From positions 8,157,501 through 8,221,500 of the forward strand of contig CAMRHE010000035.1 of assembly GCA_947044405.1 (NCBI GenBank): 64,000 nt of DNA. Direction: 5' to 3'. A program made the position numbers and the translations under genes. Position 1 is the stretch's first letter. Every line of letters begins with the position of its first letter. The DNA comes from Leptodactylus fallax (Eukaryota; Chordata; Amphibia; Anura; Leptodactylidae). A model generated the notes under the pieces. That model was not told the DNA's origin. It saw only the letters and a list, made by a program, of their open reading frames with translations, and ran no database searches. Of this stretch, positions 1 to 10,542 are shown piece after piece.

Positions 1-332
1 AGTAAACTTCCTGGTTATGTTCAGAGGGGTATTACATAAAAATACCTCTCTAGTAAGGCTCAGAGGGGTATTACATTATCCCTCTATGTGGCAATCAGAG
101 AGCAAAAGTACAGTATGCTCTCTTCTCTAATTGATAGGAGAGGGGATAACATGGACAGACATCCCTGCTATCCCCCCCCCCCCCGGGGTCACATACAGGT
201 TATGCACAGATAATGATGATGATGATGATTTCTCATCTCTGTACAGTCTGCAGGGCGGCTCCTCCCCCCTTCTCCTCCTACCGCAGCTCTTAAGATGCTT
301 CCTGAGACAGGAGGGTGGAGGACATTTTAGAA
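1..332. other. Non-coding start of window
   Basis: No gene is visible. A 17-bp direct repeat, TCAGAGGGGTATTACAT, occurs at 21-37 and 60-76. A 13-C homopolymer lies at 172-184 and a short GAT microsatellite at about 212-229. The small open frame through the C-run has no protein-like features. Confidence 0.6.
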
Positions 333-613
333 CCCATATCTCAGGATCCGTTAGGATTATTAAGAAGATATGGGATTCAATTTAAAGATGAGAATCACAT
401 CTTTAAAATGATATCAAGATCTTCATGATAGCCCTTACAAAATTCGGAGTGAATTGCTGTTAAAAACGCTGTCGGAAATTGAGATCTGCAATGGGATCTC
501 AATGCTGAATAGCGTTTTCAACAGTGAATCGCTCCGGAATTATAAGGGCTATGATTGAGATTCTCATCTTTAAAATGAATCCCAGATCTTCCCGGAACCT
601 GAGATATCGGCAT
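333..613. repeat. 280-bp imperfect palindrome (MITE-like)
   Basis: Two arms of roughly 135 bp face each other around a short centre at about 470-482. The left arm has AGCCCTTACAAAATTCGGAG and the right arm holds its reverse complement with a few changes (TCCGGAATTATAAGGGCT). The outer ends match as ATATCTCAGG and CCTGAGATAT. It has no coding capacity. It is most simply a hairpin MITE, but I could not define a target duplication, so the superfamily is unknown. Confidence 0.7.
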
Positions 614-1764
614 TAGAACTAAGGACGTATTAGATACGTGCTTGGCTACAGAAGTGCCACCCTGGGAGGATGTATAGATACGTGGCTGGCAGGGAAAGGG
701 TTAAAGCTTATAACTTGACTTTTCAGCAACAGAAATCTTAGTACGTGGCACCATAGGAAACTCATTACTTCATGCTTCACATAAATAAATTTAGCATAAC
801 AATTTGATTTAAATAATATTGTAGGTAATTTTCGGGCAATATTCCCTTAACCATGTATAAAATAGAACAAACGTGTGAGCTATATCAGGGCATACAGCAT
901 TATTAGATAGTATTGGTAGATCTTCTGTTTCCTTGATGCTTTTTCTTGCATTCTAATCTGCTGGATTTTTCCATATGTTTTCATAGAGTATATATTCATG
1001 TGGACATGTTTTACTTAAGGACTGACATATACTGATGCTAATCAGATTGACAGATTATAATTTTCTTAACATATATTATGCTTTACATAACTACAGTACC
1101 AGCGCCTTCTTTTTGCAGCCTTTCATAAAATTCTTTCATTCTGTCTTTATTTACACTCCCCTATCAGTTACATATATAAGGACAGGGTGCAGGAGAAATA
1201 AAACAAATAAATAGAAATAACTTCTTGCTTTTGAATAAGACATACCCTAAGTATTTGTGCACAACTACAACTTGTCCTGTTTCCATGACAATGAAATGCT
1301 GCTGCATTCAGTCATCATTTAAAACTGTTTGTAAACTGTTCTACATGCAGGGAAATTGTTCATCCAGAAAGTGTGTCTTTGATCTAATATTATGTTAATT
1401 GTGCCAGAATATGCTCTCATTTCAAAGGCATGGGGGAGAAGACACCTTAGTAAATGGTTATAAAATGACATAATAATGTATTATTTATTTACATATTTGC
1501 GGAAATGAAACCCAGTAGGGTGATGAATTGATTGCCAACACCATCGAATGTCACAGAAGGTTTATGCTTCAGTAATCTTATTTGTAATCTCTTCTTCATG
1601 TGTATTTTATGTGCAGCTCACTCGATCCAAAAATTGACCATCATAAAAGTAAGTTCTCTAAACCTGTTAGCTCTCCTGATGTGTGTTTTAGTAAGTAATT
1701 GCATTCTGATACATCTTTTCTTAGAACTCTATGTTAAACCGTTCTTCTGCTAATATTTTCTTCT
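614..1764. other. AT-rich non-coding DNA, nothing recognised
   Basis: Anonymous AT-rich sequence. The open frame at 1532-1753 is hydrophobic but has no recognisable domain or splice context, and I do not call it a gene. Confidence 0.5.
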
Positions 1765-1767
1765 TTA

Positions 1768-2261
1768 GGCTGTGTTCACACTGAGTTGTTTGGCAGCAGA
1801 TTTTGACGCGGAATCCGCCACAAAATCCGCCTGAAAAAACACCTCCCATTCATTTCAATGGGAGTCAGTAGCGTTCTTTTTTTCCTCTAGTGTTTTTTTT
1901 CCGCTAGCAGAAAAAAAAAAGTGACATGACCTATCTTCAGGCGGATTCCGCCTGGAAAAACCAATGGAATTCAATGGGAGACGGAAAAAACGCGATGCAG
2001 TTTTTGGATGCGGATTTCAACGTGGTTTTTGAAACGGTTTTTGCAAAAACCGCGTCCAAAACCACGACGTGGTTTTTTGAAGCTGAGTTCCTAGGCCCAC
2101 ACCAAAAGAGATATAAACTACATCCTACATCCGCGTCGAAAAACTGCGTTAAAAACCGCGTTAGAAAACCGCATCTGGTCAAAAAACGCGTCCCAAAACC
2201 ATTTCCTAATTCCTGAAGCTGATTTTTTTCTGCCTGCAAAAAACTCTGTGTGAACATACCC
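1768..2261. mobile_element. PIF/Harbinger-type MITE with TTA target duplication
   Basis: The left end GGCTGTGTTCACACTGAGTT and the inverted right end GGGTATGTTCACACAGAGTT are near-identical terminal inverted repeats. Each is flanked by TTA (1765-1767 and 2262-2264). A three-base TTA/TAA target is the known signature of PIF/Harbinger elements. The 494-bp body is rich in runs such as CCGCCTGAAAAA and encodes no protein, so it is non-autonomous. The two opposed open frames inside it are compositional. Confidence 0.75.
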
Positions 2262-2264
2262 TTA

Positions 2265-2559
2265 GGCTACGGCCTCATATTGCGGAAATACTACGCTTTT
2301 GGCAACTGCAGAACAGCAGTGGAAAAAAACACTGCATCTTATAGTAACAGCAAAGTGAATGAGATTTTGATTAGTCTCATCTACACATTGCAGGAAAAAA
2401 AAACGCAACATGTTAATTTTAGCTGCAGAATCCCAAGAAATTTGTAGGGAAAGAAAAAGCACAGAGGAAAACACAGCAAAAACTAAATGAAAAACACTCC
2501 CAACACATTTTCACTGTGTTCTTTTCTACACTATTTTTTAGCTGCATGGGACCTTAGCC
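2265..2559. mobile_element. Second TTA-flanked MITE abutting the first
   Basis: The left end GGCTACGGCCTCATATTGC and the inverted right end GGCTAAGGTCCCATGCAGC form terminal inverted repeats. The flanks are TTA at 2262-2264, shared with the preceding MITE, and TTA at 2560-2562. It is 295 bp long and non-coding. It belongs to a different family from its neighbour and resembles the MITEs near 29.0-29.7 kb. Confidence 0.7.
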
Positions 2560-2650
2560 TTATGTGTCTTTACATGGTCTGCACTGTCCAATCAATGCTG
2601 ACAGTGTTATATACAGTAAAGAAATGATATACCTGTATATTTATAAGTGG

Positions 2651-2762
2651 TTTGTGCGGGGGGGAGGGGGCAGTTGCCGGGGAGGGGGCAGTTGCCGGGG
2701 GAGGGGGGGGACCCATGTCAAATGTTCGCCTTGGGGCCCAACCATTCCTAGTTACACCACTG
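2651..2762. mobile_element. Right-end fragment of a non-autonomous hAT element
   Basis: This stretch matches the right end of the hAT element at 35980-36604: a G-rich tract, then CCATGTCAAATGTTCGCCTT, then a terminus ending in CACTG. The following host sequence AGTCTAGT corresponds to the AGTCCAGT target of the later copy. The left part of the element is missing. The G-rich motif GGGGGCAGTTGCCGGGG is duplicated here. Confidence 0.65.
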
Positions 2763-3222
2763 AGTCTAGTATAGGTACAGTCTATTTGTGGCTGTGTTGT
2801 TATGGAAACCTGGTAAATTAAATGTGAACTTATATTGGCTAATACACATGATATGACTGAATATTTAAGGACCTGCGAACTGCTATTGACTAATACAGGT
2901 TATAAATAGCTTGTTGCTATGGAAACCTCTGTGTCTGAGGAGACTAAGCGCCTGCGAGCCTCTATTGGCTGATAAGGGACATGTGACCGTGTGTATGGCA
3001 GTTGGAATATGAGTGAAAGACTTGCAGGCTTGTATTAGCTAATACAGGTCATTTTTTGGGAATACTGTATCTCAGGAACAGTATGTCCTAGAGAGCTGAG
3101 ACCCAGTCTAAAATCTTCCCGGACACCTGATGTACCTGTGTACCAAATTTGGTGAGGATCGACCCAGTCGTTTGATCTCGCATAAAGAACAGACAGACAG
3201 ACAGAAACTCATTTTTATATAT
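2763..3222 (+). repeat. Interspersed repeat, 3' portion ending in (CAGA)n and TTTATATATATA
   Basis: Closely matches 36605-37078. Shared landmarks are TGTTATGGAAACCTGGTAAA, GACTGAATATTTAAGG and GGTGAGGATCG, with an end of repeated ACAG followed by CTCATTTTTATATATATAAG. The fuller copy near 35.2 kb starts with GGCTTCGCACGGGTAT. I recognise the family as a common vertebrate interspersed repeat but cannot assign its class; no reverse transcriptase or transposase is present. Confidence 0.65.
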
Positions 3223-3225
3223 ATA

Positions 3226-3281
<56 letters not shown>

Positions 3282-3290
3282 TTTCCTTTT
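3223..3290. repeat. (TA)n microsatellite followed by a T-run
   Basis: An uninterrupted TA tract of about 40 bp is followed by about a dozen T and a short C/T tract. It directly continues the TATATATA tail of the preceding repeat, which probably seeded it. Confidence 0.9.
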
Positions 3291-4169
3291 TATAACTTTT
3301 ATTTTTAATAACCCTAGGATGTTTGTTTATACAACATAAATTTCATGTATAACTCACACCAGTTTTCTGGCGTGAGGTATAATACATTTGTTAGGCTGAG
3401 GCATGCCCCCTCTGTCCTGCCTTGCTCTCCACCCTGCTCCACCAACTTTTGTGGCAAATGAAGCACAGAATGGAGGCGTCAAAATGCGCCACAATTATAC
3501 CCATTTACACCAGGAAACAGGAGAAGATGGGTTATTAAATTCACCCGATTGTGTCACTGGATTAAATACAATAATTTTGAGTGTTGTTTGACAAAAGTAA
3601 ATTTATTTGTACATTTACATGAGGAAAAAATAAGAAAGTACTTGAGTCCAAGCCATGATATTTCATGGGGAGTACAAATATTCAAAAGACATGTTATCTG
3701 ACATGACTAGTATAACTAAAGAAAATGGTAAAAGCATTGCTACCATTTGAGACATACTAACCAGGCAAGGTAATTGAGTTTTTATGACCACCTATTCTAA
3801 ATCAATAGGCATTAATGTGGAGTTGGTTTCCATCTTTGCTGCTAAAATGTTATGAAGGCCCTGGTGCATGGTTTTTGGGATGATGCTAAGGTCAGGGGAG
3901 GTTTGGAACTCTGCAATTAGCCTACATTCACATCAGCATAGAAGTCTCTGTATGAGACTCCGTCGCACTGTCTGTCTGAAATCGGCAAATGAAAAAGTCC
4001 TACACTAACACTTTTATGTTTACCGCTATTTTAGCAGTCTGCCTGTCTGCTGTTCTGGTCCTCCTACAGACTATGACATCATAGCACAGGAATAGATAAT
4101 GCACACACATAAAGATACTGTAGCTGTGACATTTATAGCAGATTCCACAAGAAAAATGAAGCCAATAAG
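3291..4169. other. Non-coding DNA with MITE-like fragments
   Basis: No gene is supported. Around 3920-4010 the sequence (TTCACATCAGCATAGAAGTC and following) resembles the end of frog-type MITEs seen elsewhere in the window. The small frame at 3403-3591 lies in a similar repeat-like block and has no domain. Confidence 0.45.
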
Positions 4170-4309
4170 AAAAAGCCATGTGAAAAACTTACTGTATCCC
4201 ATGAATCAATAGCTTGTGGAACCAACTTTAGCAGCAGTACCTGGAAATAATGTTTTTTTGTATGACTTGCTCTGCTATGTTGCTTTAGTTAATTGAGACG
4301 TGCAGCTGT

Positions 4310-5425
4310 AAGATGGGGAAACAGCCCTCATGTTATGAATGTAACTGTTTCTGTAGATAAGTTTATTTTTTTTTATAAACTGACATTTGTTTGTTTGACC
4401 ACAAGAGGCCACTGTTACCTCAGAAATAGAAGAGACTGTGATTCTGTAATTCTGTAATTCCCTGGAGTAGTGACATGGAGACCCTGTTCTGCAGAGGAGG
4501 AACAAGAAGAGTGTGTGTGTCTGGCAGCCATCTTAGCTGTGTGTGCTTCTGAGCTTTTAGAAGAAGAAGGGCTGAAGTGAGAGGAAGAGACATTGTTAAA
4601 GGATTACAGACAAGAGGTTGCTGAAGCAGAGACTGTTTGCTCAGACAGCATCCTAAGGTGAAGATTACTATCAAGGAACAGCTGAGAGGTGGCCCAGTCA
4701 GTGAGACCACATGTTTGGATGAGCCCTGCTTTCAGAGGTTCCAGAGAGAAACGGCAAGGTACCCCACAATACTGAATCAGTAAAAGAAGTAATCGTGCAC
4801 GCACCGCAGTAGATTTTTGGCGCAAATTGCTTGGGACTGAGTAAGGGCCTGTAGTTAGATTAGTTAGGCATACTCATCTTCACAGGCCACACTACTGGTG
4901 AATTATCTACCTATTTGGTAGTAATTCCATTGTTGTAACTCCCAGAGAGGAGCTTCTAAGGAAGTCTATAAGCTACATTTTACACATTGTCATATTTCTT
5001 TGGCTTGCAAGCTGACCTACTATGATATTTACTTGGTTATACTTTGTTTGTGGGGAATAGGGGTATTTGATAAGTTTGTAAGCTCTTGTGTTATACCGCC
5101 GGTGCCTCTATCACACTCATTGAATTGTATCCTGTGACTAGGGTGATAAAAAGGTAACAAGCGGCTGGTTAGTAGCCTGCAGATAGGTAAAAGCTTGGAG
5201 TATATCGGAGGCGCACATTAGAGGGCACCGCGCTGTACAACACCAGGGTCTCAGCATAACTGGCTGAGTGTATGTAAATCGTTGGGAGTATTTTTCTGGT
5301 AAATAGGTGTTACTACACAATGTAAAATCTTGTTTTTTACTAAATTGACTTGGAGTTGCTTCCTTTGTTCGTGACATCGCTGTATCCTGGGGAGCCCACC
5401 CCGGTACACGGCTTACACAGCCACT
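4310..5425. repeat. LTR-like insertion inside the Tc1 relic (uncertain)
   Basis: About 1.1 kb of sequence interrupts the Tc1-like relic. A TGTTATGAATG start near 4333 and a CCGGTACA stretch near 5402-5407 could be TG...CA ends of a solo LTR. Short similar flanks ('cagccctc' and 'cagccactcc') might be a decayed target duplication. No polymerase or gag frame is present. The class is not proven, and boundaries are approximate. Confidence 0.3.
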
Positions 5426-6047
5426 CCCTTATGCACAGCTTACTTAAGGTCCAGACACAGCATTTCAACTGGGCTGAGGTCTGGACTATGATAAGGCCAC
5501 TGCAATACCTTCATTCTTTTCTGTTTCAGCCATTTTATTGTAGATTTGCTGGTGTGCTTGCAATCATTGTCCTGTGGCACGACTCAATTTCAGCCATGCA
5601 TGGCCTCACATTTGTCTCTAAAATGCTTTGGTTCATGGTTCATTCAATGACTGCAAGGTGCCCATGACCTGTGGTTGCAAAACAAGACCAAATTATTGCC
5701 CCACCTCCACCATGCTTGACAGTTGGTACAAGGTATTTGTGATGATAAGCCATACTTGTTATGTATTTTTCTAAATGTAAACTTGAACTTGAATATTTAA
5801 CATGCCAAAGTATGCAGAGTTTTAGATGTAGCTCTTGATATATTTGAAATATTTCTGAGCATTGCTCAATCTGACCTCAATCTGGGGTGAACGTATTGGG
5901 ATGTCCACTCCTGGGAAGATTGTTACCTTTCTTGAATGTTTTCCCTTTGTGAATAATATTTCTCACTGTAGAATGATGGACTTCAAATTGTTTGGAAAAG
6001 GCCTTCTAACCCTTCCCGGATGGATGGGCAGCAACAACTGCTTCTCT

Positions 6048-6756
6048 ACATAGTTACATAGTAGATGAGGTTGGATGCAAACACAGGTCCATCAAGTCCA
6101 ACCTATAACCCTACAGTGTTGATCCAGAAGAAGGCAAAAAAAACCATGAGGCTAATGCCAATTGCCCCATGTCAGGGGAAGCAATTCCTTCCCGACTCCA
6201 ATCTGGCAATCAGTATATAACCCTGGATCAACTTTTGCTTAAAATCTAGAACCCATAACCCGTATTTTTCCGTTTGAGAAAGACATCCAGGCCCTCTTTG
6301 AACGTGCTCAATGAATCTGCCAACACCACTTCCTGGGGAAGACAGTTCCATAGCCTTGTTGTTATTACAGTAAAGAATGCCCATCTATGTTGCTGGTGAA
6401 ACTTTCTCTCCTCCAGACGTAGTTCAAAAGTTATTTGTGCTGTCCCTTTGTGTATTTGTACATTGTTATTAGGTCTCCCCGTAGACGTCTTTATTCTAAA
6501 CGGAATAACCCCAAGTTTATTAATCTATCGTTGTACTCCAATCCACCCATTAATCTTGGTTGCCATTCTCTGCACTCTCTCTAGTTAAATGATGTCCTTC
6601 TTGTATACTGGGGCCCAAAATTGCATGCAATAGCCTATGCGTGGCCGTACCAGTGATTTGTATAGAGGCATAACTATGCTCGTCATGAGACTCTATACCT
6701 CTTTTGATGCACCCCATAATTTTATTTGCCTTGGTTGCAGCCTGATACCTTTCATC
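6048..6756 (-). pseudogene. LINE-like retrotransposon 3'-terminal ORF fragment, broken
   Basis: Read on the minus strand with frameshifts, the block gives fragments such as RLWNCLPQEVV and LSTFKEGLDVFLK, followed by a tail ending near 'acctcatctactatgtaact'. The same family recurs at 47865-48370 with matching motifs (VRLWNSLSQDVV, FKNGLDAFLKN). This 'LWNSLP..VV...F+..LD' pattern is typical of the extreme C-terminus of vertebrate non-LTR retrotransposon proteins. The reverse transcriptase core is absent (5'-truncated), and several stops make it dead. The clade is not assigned. It inserted into the older Tc1-like relic, whose halves resume on both sides. Confidence 0.5.
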
Positions 6757-7675
6757 CAAGGCATTGTGTTAACACATGCCTGAATACTCCAGACCAGCCA
6801 CCAAAACTTCTGTTTTTATAGAGGTGGTAACACTTGTTGATCAGCTAATCAAGAGTTTTTGATTAGCAGCAGCTGGCTTCTACCTACTCTCTTAATTCCT
6901 AGGAAAGCAGTATGGGTGTACTTAATTTTTCACACACTGCCTGGGTAATTTAAATAAATAATGACACAGTATAATTTGTCATGTTATGTTGTTCTAAGGT
7001 TGCAGTTACCTAATTTTAAGACCAGATATTTCTTTATGATGTCCCAATATGTAAAACCATAGAATTAGAAGATAGTGTACATTGTTTTTGTATTTATTAT
7101 TTGTATAAAAAATAATTAAAAAATACATTTGAAAGAAATTGAAGTATGAATTTTTACTGACTGGAACCATTCACTGATCACAAAGAATGTAATTATTTAT
7201 TTATTTATTAGGGTTATCAGTAGAGATGAGTGAATTTCTCAAAAGTTTGATTCTGCAGTTCGATTCGAATTTCCAAAAAAATTTGCTTCTATCCAGATTA
7301 ATTTGTGGTGAATCGCGTTAAAAAACACCTATTTCCTGGCATCAGAGAGCCTGTATAGTGGTGTATAACACTGTGCCTTGCAGTAACACGCATAGGGAGC
7401 CTACTGTGGTAGTGAAACATTACTGTGAGTCAGTATGACATGCACATGACAGGCATCGCACTTAGAGACACTGCACACTTCACTTATTTGACCAGTTATG
7501 GGGTGAAAACTGACCAACTAACTCAAGTGTGAACTCAGCCTTACAAGTCCATGTTAGTGCCAGGTAGAAAGAACCGTGCAGAGGCCCAACATCCTACTGT
7601 AGCGTGAAAGAGAACACTCCTTTTACACCTTCGTCTGCTGATTCCACATAGATGTCTACAGAGTGACAAGGCGAC

Positions 7676-8925
7676 GTAATAATAATAATAATAATAATTT
7701 TTATTTATATAGAGCCAACATATTCCGCAGCACTGTACAACTTGAAGGGTTCAAGTACTGACAAAAAAGATACATTACAAAGAAATATTCAATTCACACA
7801 CGTTGACTGAGGGCCCTGCTCGCAAGAGCTTACAATCTATGAGGTAGAGGTGGTGACACAAGAGGTAGCAGGGGCGGCAACAGACGTAGCATTGCTTGTA
7901 CAATGGTCACACAATTTTGTAATAGAGGTTACTGTTATTACACATATATAAAGCTGTATGAGCCGTATCCACTCGTGTCCTTTTACATGCAGATGGTGCC
8001 TGGACATATAGAGTTAGTCTGATACGGCATCATATCTGTAAGGTAATGTTGGAGCATAAACAGAGGAGGATACGTTTTAGGGATTCTAACTACGGAAGGG
8101 TTTACATTAGGAGTTGTGATAGGCCTCTCTGAAAATATATGTCTTTAGTTTACGCTTGAAGCTGTGGAAATTGGGGGTTAATCTGATAGTCTGGGATACA
8201 GCATTCCAGAGAAGTGGTGCAACTCGGGAGAAGTCTTGTATACGAGCGTGGGAGGTTCTAATAATAGAGGATGTTAGTCTTAAGTCATTGAGTGACTGGA
8301 GAGTACGGGTTGGGCGATAGACAGAGATGAGGGAGGAAATGTAGGGAGGTGCAGCATTATATAGAGCCTTGTGAATGAGGGTGATGAGTTTATATTGTAT
8401 TCTGTATTGAATAGGCAGCCAATGTAGTGACCAGCACAGACCGGAGGCATCGCTGTAGCGTCTAGACTGATAGATGAGCCTGGCTGCCGCATTCAGAATA
8501 GATTGTAGAGGGGAGAGTTTAGTAATGAGAAGACAGATTATTAAGGAGTTACAGTAGTCAAGGCGAGAGTGAATCAGGGCAACAATAAGTGTCTTTAGTG
8601 TATTTGTGGTAAAGAAAGGGCGGATTCTGGAGAAGTTTTTGAGGTGGAGATGACATGAGCGTGCGAGTGATTGAATATGGGGGGGTGAAGGAAAGGTCTG
8701 AGTCAAACAAAACCCTGAGGCAGCAGGCATACTGCCTAGGAGTTATGGTAAGGCCAGAGACTGCAATAGATATATCGGGGACAGATGTATTAGATGGTGG
8801 AAACAGCAGTAATTCAGTCTTTGAGAGATTCAGTTTCAGATAGAGCGAAGACATGATATTTGAGACAGCAGAGAGACAGTCACTGGTGTTCTGTATTAGT
8901 GCAGGGGTGATGTCACGGGATGTAA
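7676..8925 (-). pseudogene. L2-type LINE, 5'-truncated reverse transcriptase C-terminus and 3' end
   Basis: On the minus strand the frame at 8107-8730 holds the hallmark SRLDYCNSL, then LQSILNAAARLI and LHWLPIQYRI, the C-terminal part of the L2/CR1 reverse transcriptase polyprotein. The adjoining frame (about 8640-8905) continues upstream with LYLKLNLSKTELLLFPP, the thumb-proximal 'KLN..KTE' motif, joined by a frameshift near 8700. Downstream is the typical untranslated tail (TTGTACAGTGCTGCGGAATA region) ending in an ATT repeat, which appears as (AAT)n at 7676-7697 on the plus strand. The endonuclease and most polymerase motifs are missing. It sits inside the hAT element, within the first minisatellite unit. 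Confidence 0.8.
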
Positions 8926-10460
8926 TGTGGAGTTGGCAGCAGCATGAGGAGGCCACAGAGTGGCAAGGCAACATAATGTGTAGGTGGCAGCAGCATGAGG
9001 AGGCCATACAGTGACCCAGTGGCAGCGGCATGAGAAGGCCATACAGTGACCCAGTGGCAGCAGTATGAGGAGGCCATACAGTGACCCAGTGGCAGCGGCA
9101 TGAGGATAGCATACAGTGAACCAATGGCAGCGGCATGAGGAGGGCATATAGTGACCCGGTGGCAGCAGCATGAGGAGGGCATACAATGACCTGGTGGCAG
9201 AGGCATGAGGAGGCCATAGAGTCCATAGAGTGACCCCGCAGTGGCAGCAGCATGAGGAGGCCATACAGTGACCCAGTGTCAGTGGCATGAGGAGGGCATA
9301 CAGTGAACCAGTGGCAGCGGCATGAGGACGACATACAGTGACCCAGTGACAGCAAAATGAGGAGCCCATACAGTGACCCAGCAGTGGCAGCAGCATGAGG
9401 AGGACATACAGTGGCCCAGTGGCAGCGGCATGAGGAGGGCATACAGTCATCCAATGACAGCAACATGAGGAGGGCATACAGCGACCCGGTGGCAGTGGCA
9501 TGAGGAGGCCATACAGTGAATCAAGGGCAGCGACATGAGGAGGGCATACAGTGACCCAGTGGCAGCAGCATGAGGACACAGAGTGACCCAGTGGCAGCGG
9601 CATGAGGAGGACACATAGTGACCCAGTGGAAGCGGCATGAGGAGGCCTTACAGTGACCCAGTGGCAAGCAGCATAAGGAGGACACAGGATTGCAAGGCGA
9701 CATAATGTGGAGGTGGCAGCAGCATGAGGAGGCCATACTGTGACCCAGTGGCAGAAGCATGAGGAGGCCATACAGTGACCCAGTAGAAGTGGCATGAGGA
9801 GGCCATACAGTGAACCAAGGGCAGCGGCATGAGGAGGACATACAGTGACCTGGTGGCACCGGCATGAGGAAGGCATACAGTGACCTGGTGACAGCAGCAT
9901 GAGGAGGCCATAGAGTGACCCAGTGGCAGCAGAATGAGTAGGCCACAGAGTGGCAAGGCGACATAATGTGGAGTTGGCAGCGGCATGAGGAGGGCATACA
10001 GTTACCCAGTTGTAGCAGCATGAGGACATACAGTGACCCAGCAGTGGCAACAGCATGAGGAGGGCATGCAATGACCCAGTGTCAGCAGCATGAGGAGGCC
10101 ATACAGTGACCCAGAGGCAGCAGCATGAGGAGGCCATACAGTGATCCGGTGGCAGCAGCATGAGGAGGACACATAGTGACCCAGTGGAAGCAGCATGAGG
10201 AGGCCATACAGTGACCCAGTGGCAGCAGCATGAGGAGGACAGAGTGAACCAGTGGCAGCGGCATGAGGAGGATTAACAGTGACCCAGTGACAGAGTGTCG
10301 ATGTAGCAGCAGTGTGAGGAGGCCATACAGTCACCCATTGGCATAGTTAAGAGGTGGCAGCAGCATGAGTAAGCCACAGAGTGGAAAGGTGATATAATGT
10401 GGAGGTAGCAATAGCCTTAGGAGGCCATACCATGACCCAGTGACAAAGTGTGGTGAGGCA
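8926..10460. repeat. 35-bp minisatellite inside the hAT element
   Basis: About 40 copies of a 35-bp unit built around GTGACCCAGTGGCAGC and GGCATGAGGAGGCCATACA are arranged head to tail. Every so often a longer variant carries CAGAGTGGCAAGGCGACATA. The first partial unit lies before the L2 insertion (ACAGAGTGACAAGGCGACGT, about 7656-7675), showing that the LINE landed in the array edge. Because 35 is not a multiple of 3 and the unit lacks stops in any minus-strand frame, long overlapping open frames of up to 421 codons arise. These are not genes. Confidence 0.9.
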
Positions 10461-10542
10461 GCATGGATCATTTAATCTGCTACATCAAGCATTGGTGGAT
10501 GGAAATCCTGGCTGATCCATATCTGATTCATCTTCACAAAGG

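Larger units (their letters stand above)
4170..6965 (-). mobile_element. Old Tc1-like transposon relic, minus-coding, split by two insertions
   Basis: Pieces of one transposase gene read on the minus strand: near 4190-4290, 5425-6047 and 6757-6960. The middle piece contains the reverse complement of the SPDLNP-type motif region (CTGGGCTGAGGTCTGGAC), the usual Tc1 'PDLNPIE' segment. The outer ends include GTGAAAAACTTACTG on the left and a reverse-complement-like TTAATTTTTCACACAC on the right, consistent with degenerate terminal repeats. Many stops and indels make it inactive. An LTR-like block (about 4310-5425) and a LINE fragment (about 6048-6756) interrupt it, so it is older than both. Ends are approximate. 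Confidence 0.6.

Noticed and set aside
8896..10161. 421-codon minus-strand ORF and its overlapping companions
   Set aside because: Entirely composed of the 35-bp minisatellite; open in all three frames, with no domain.
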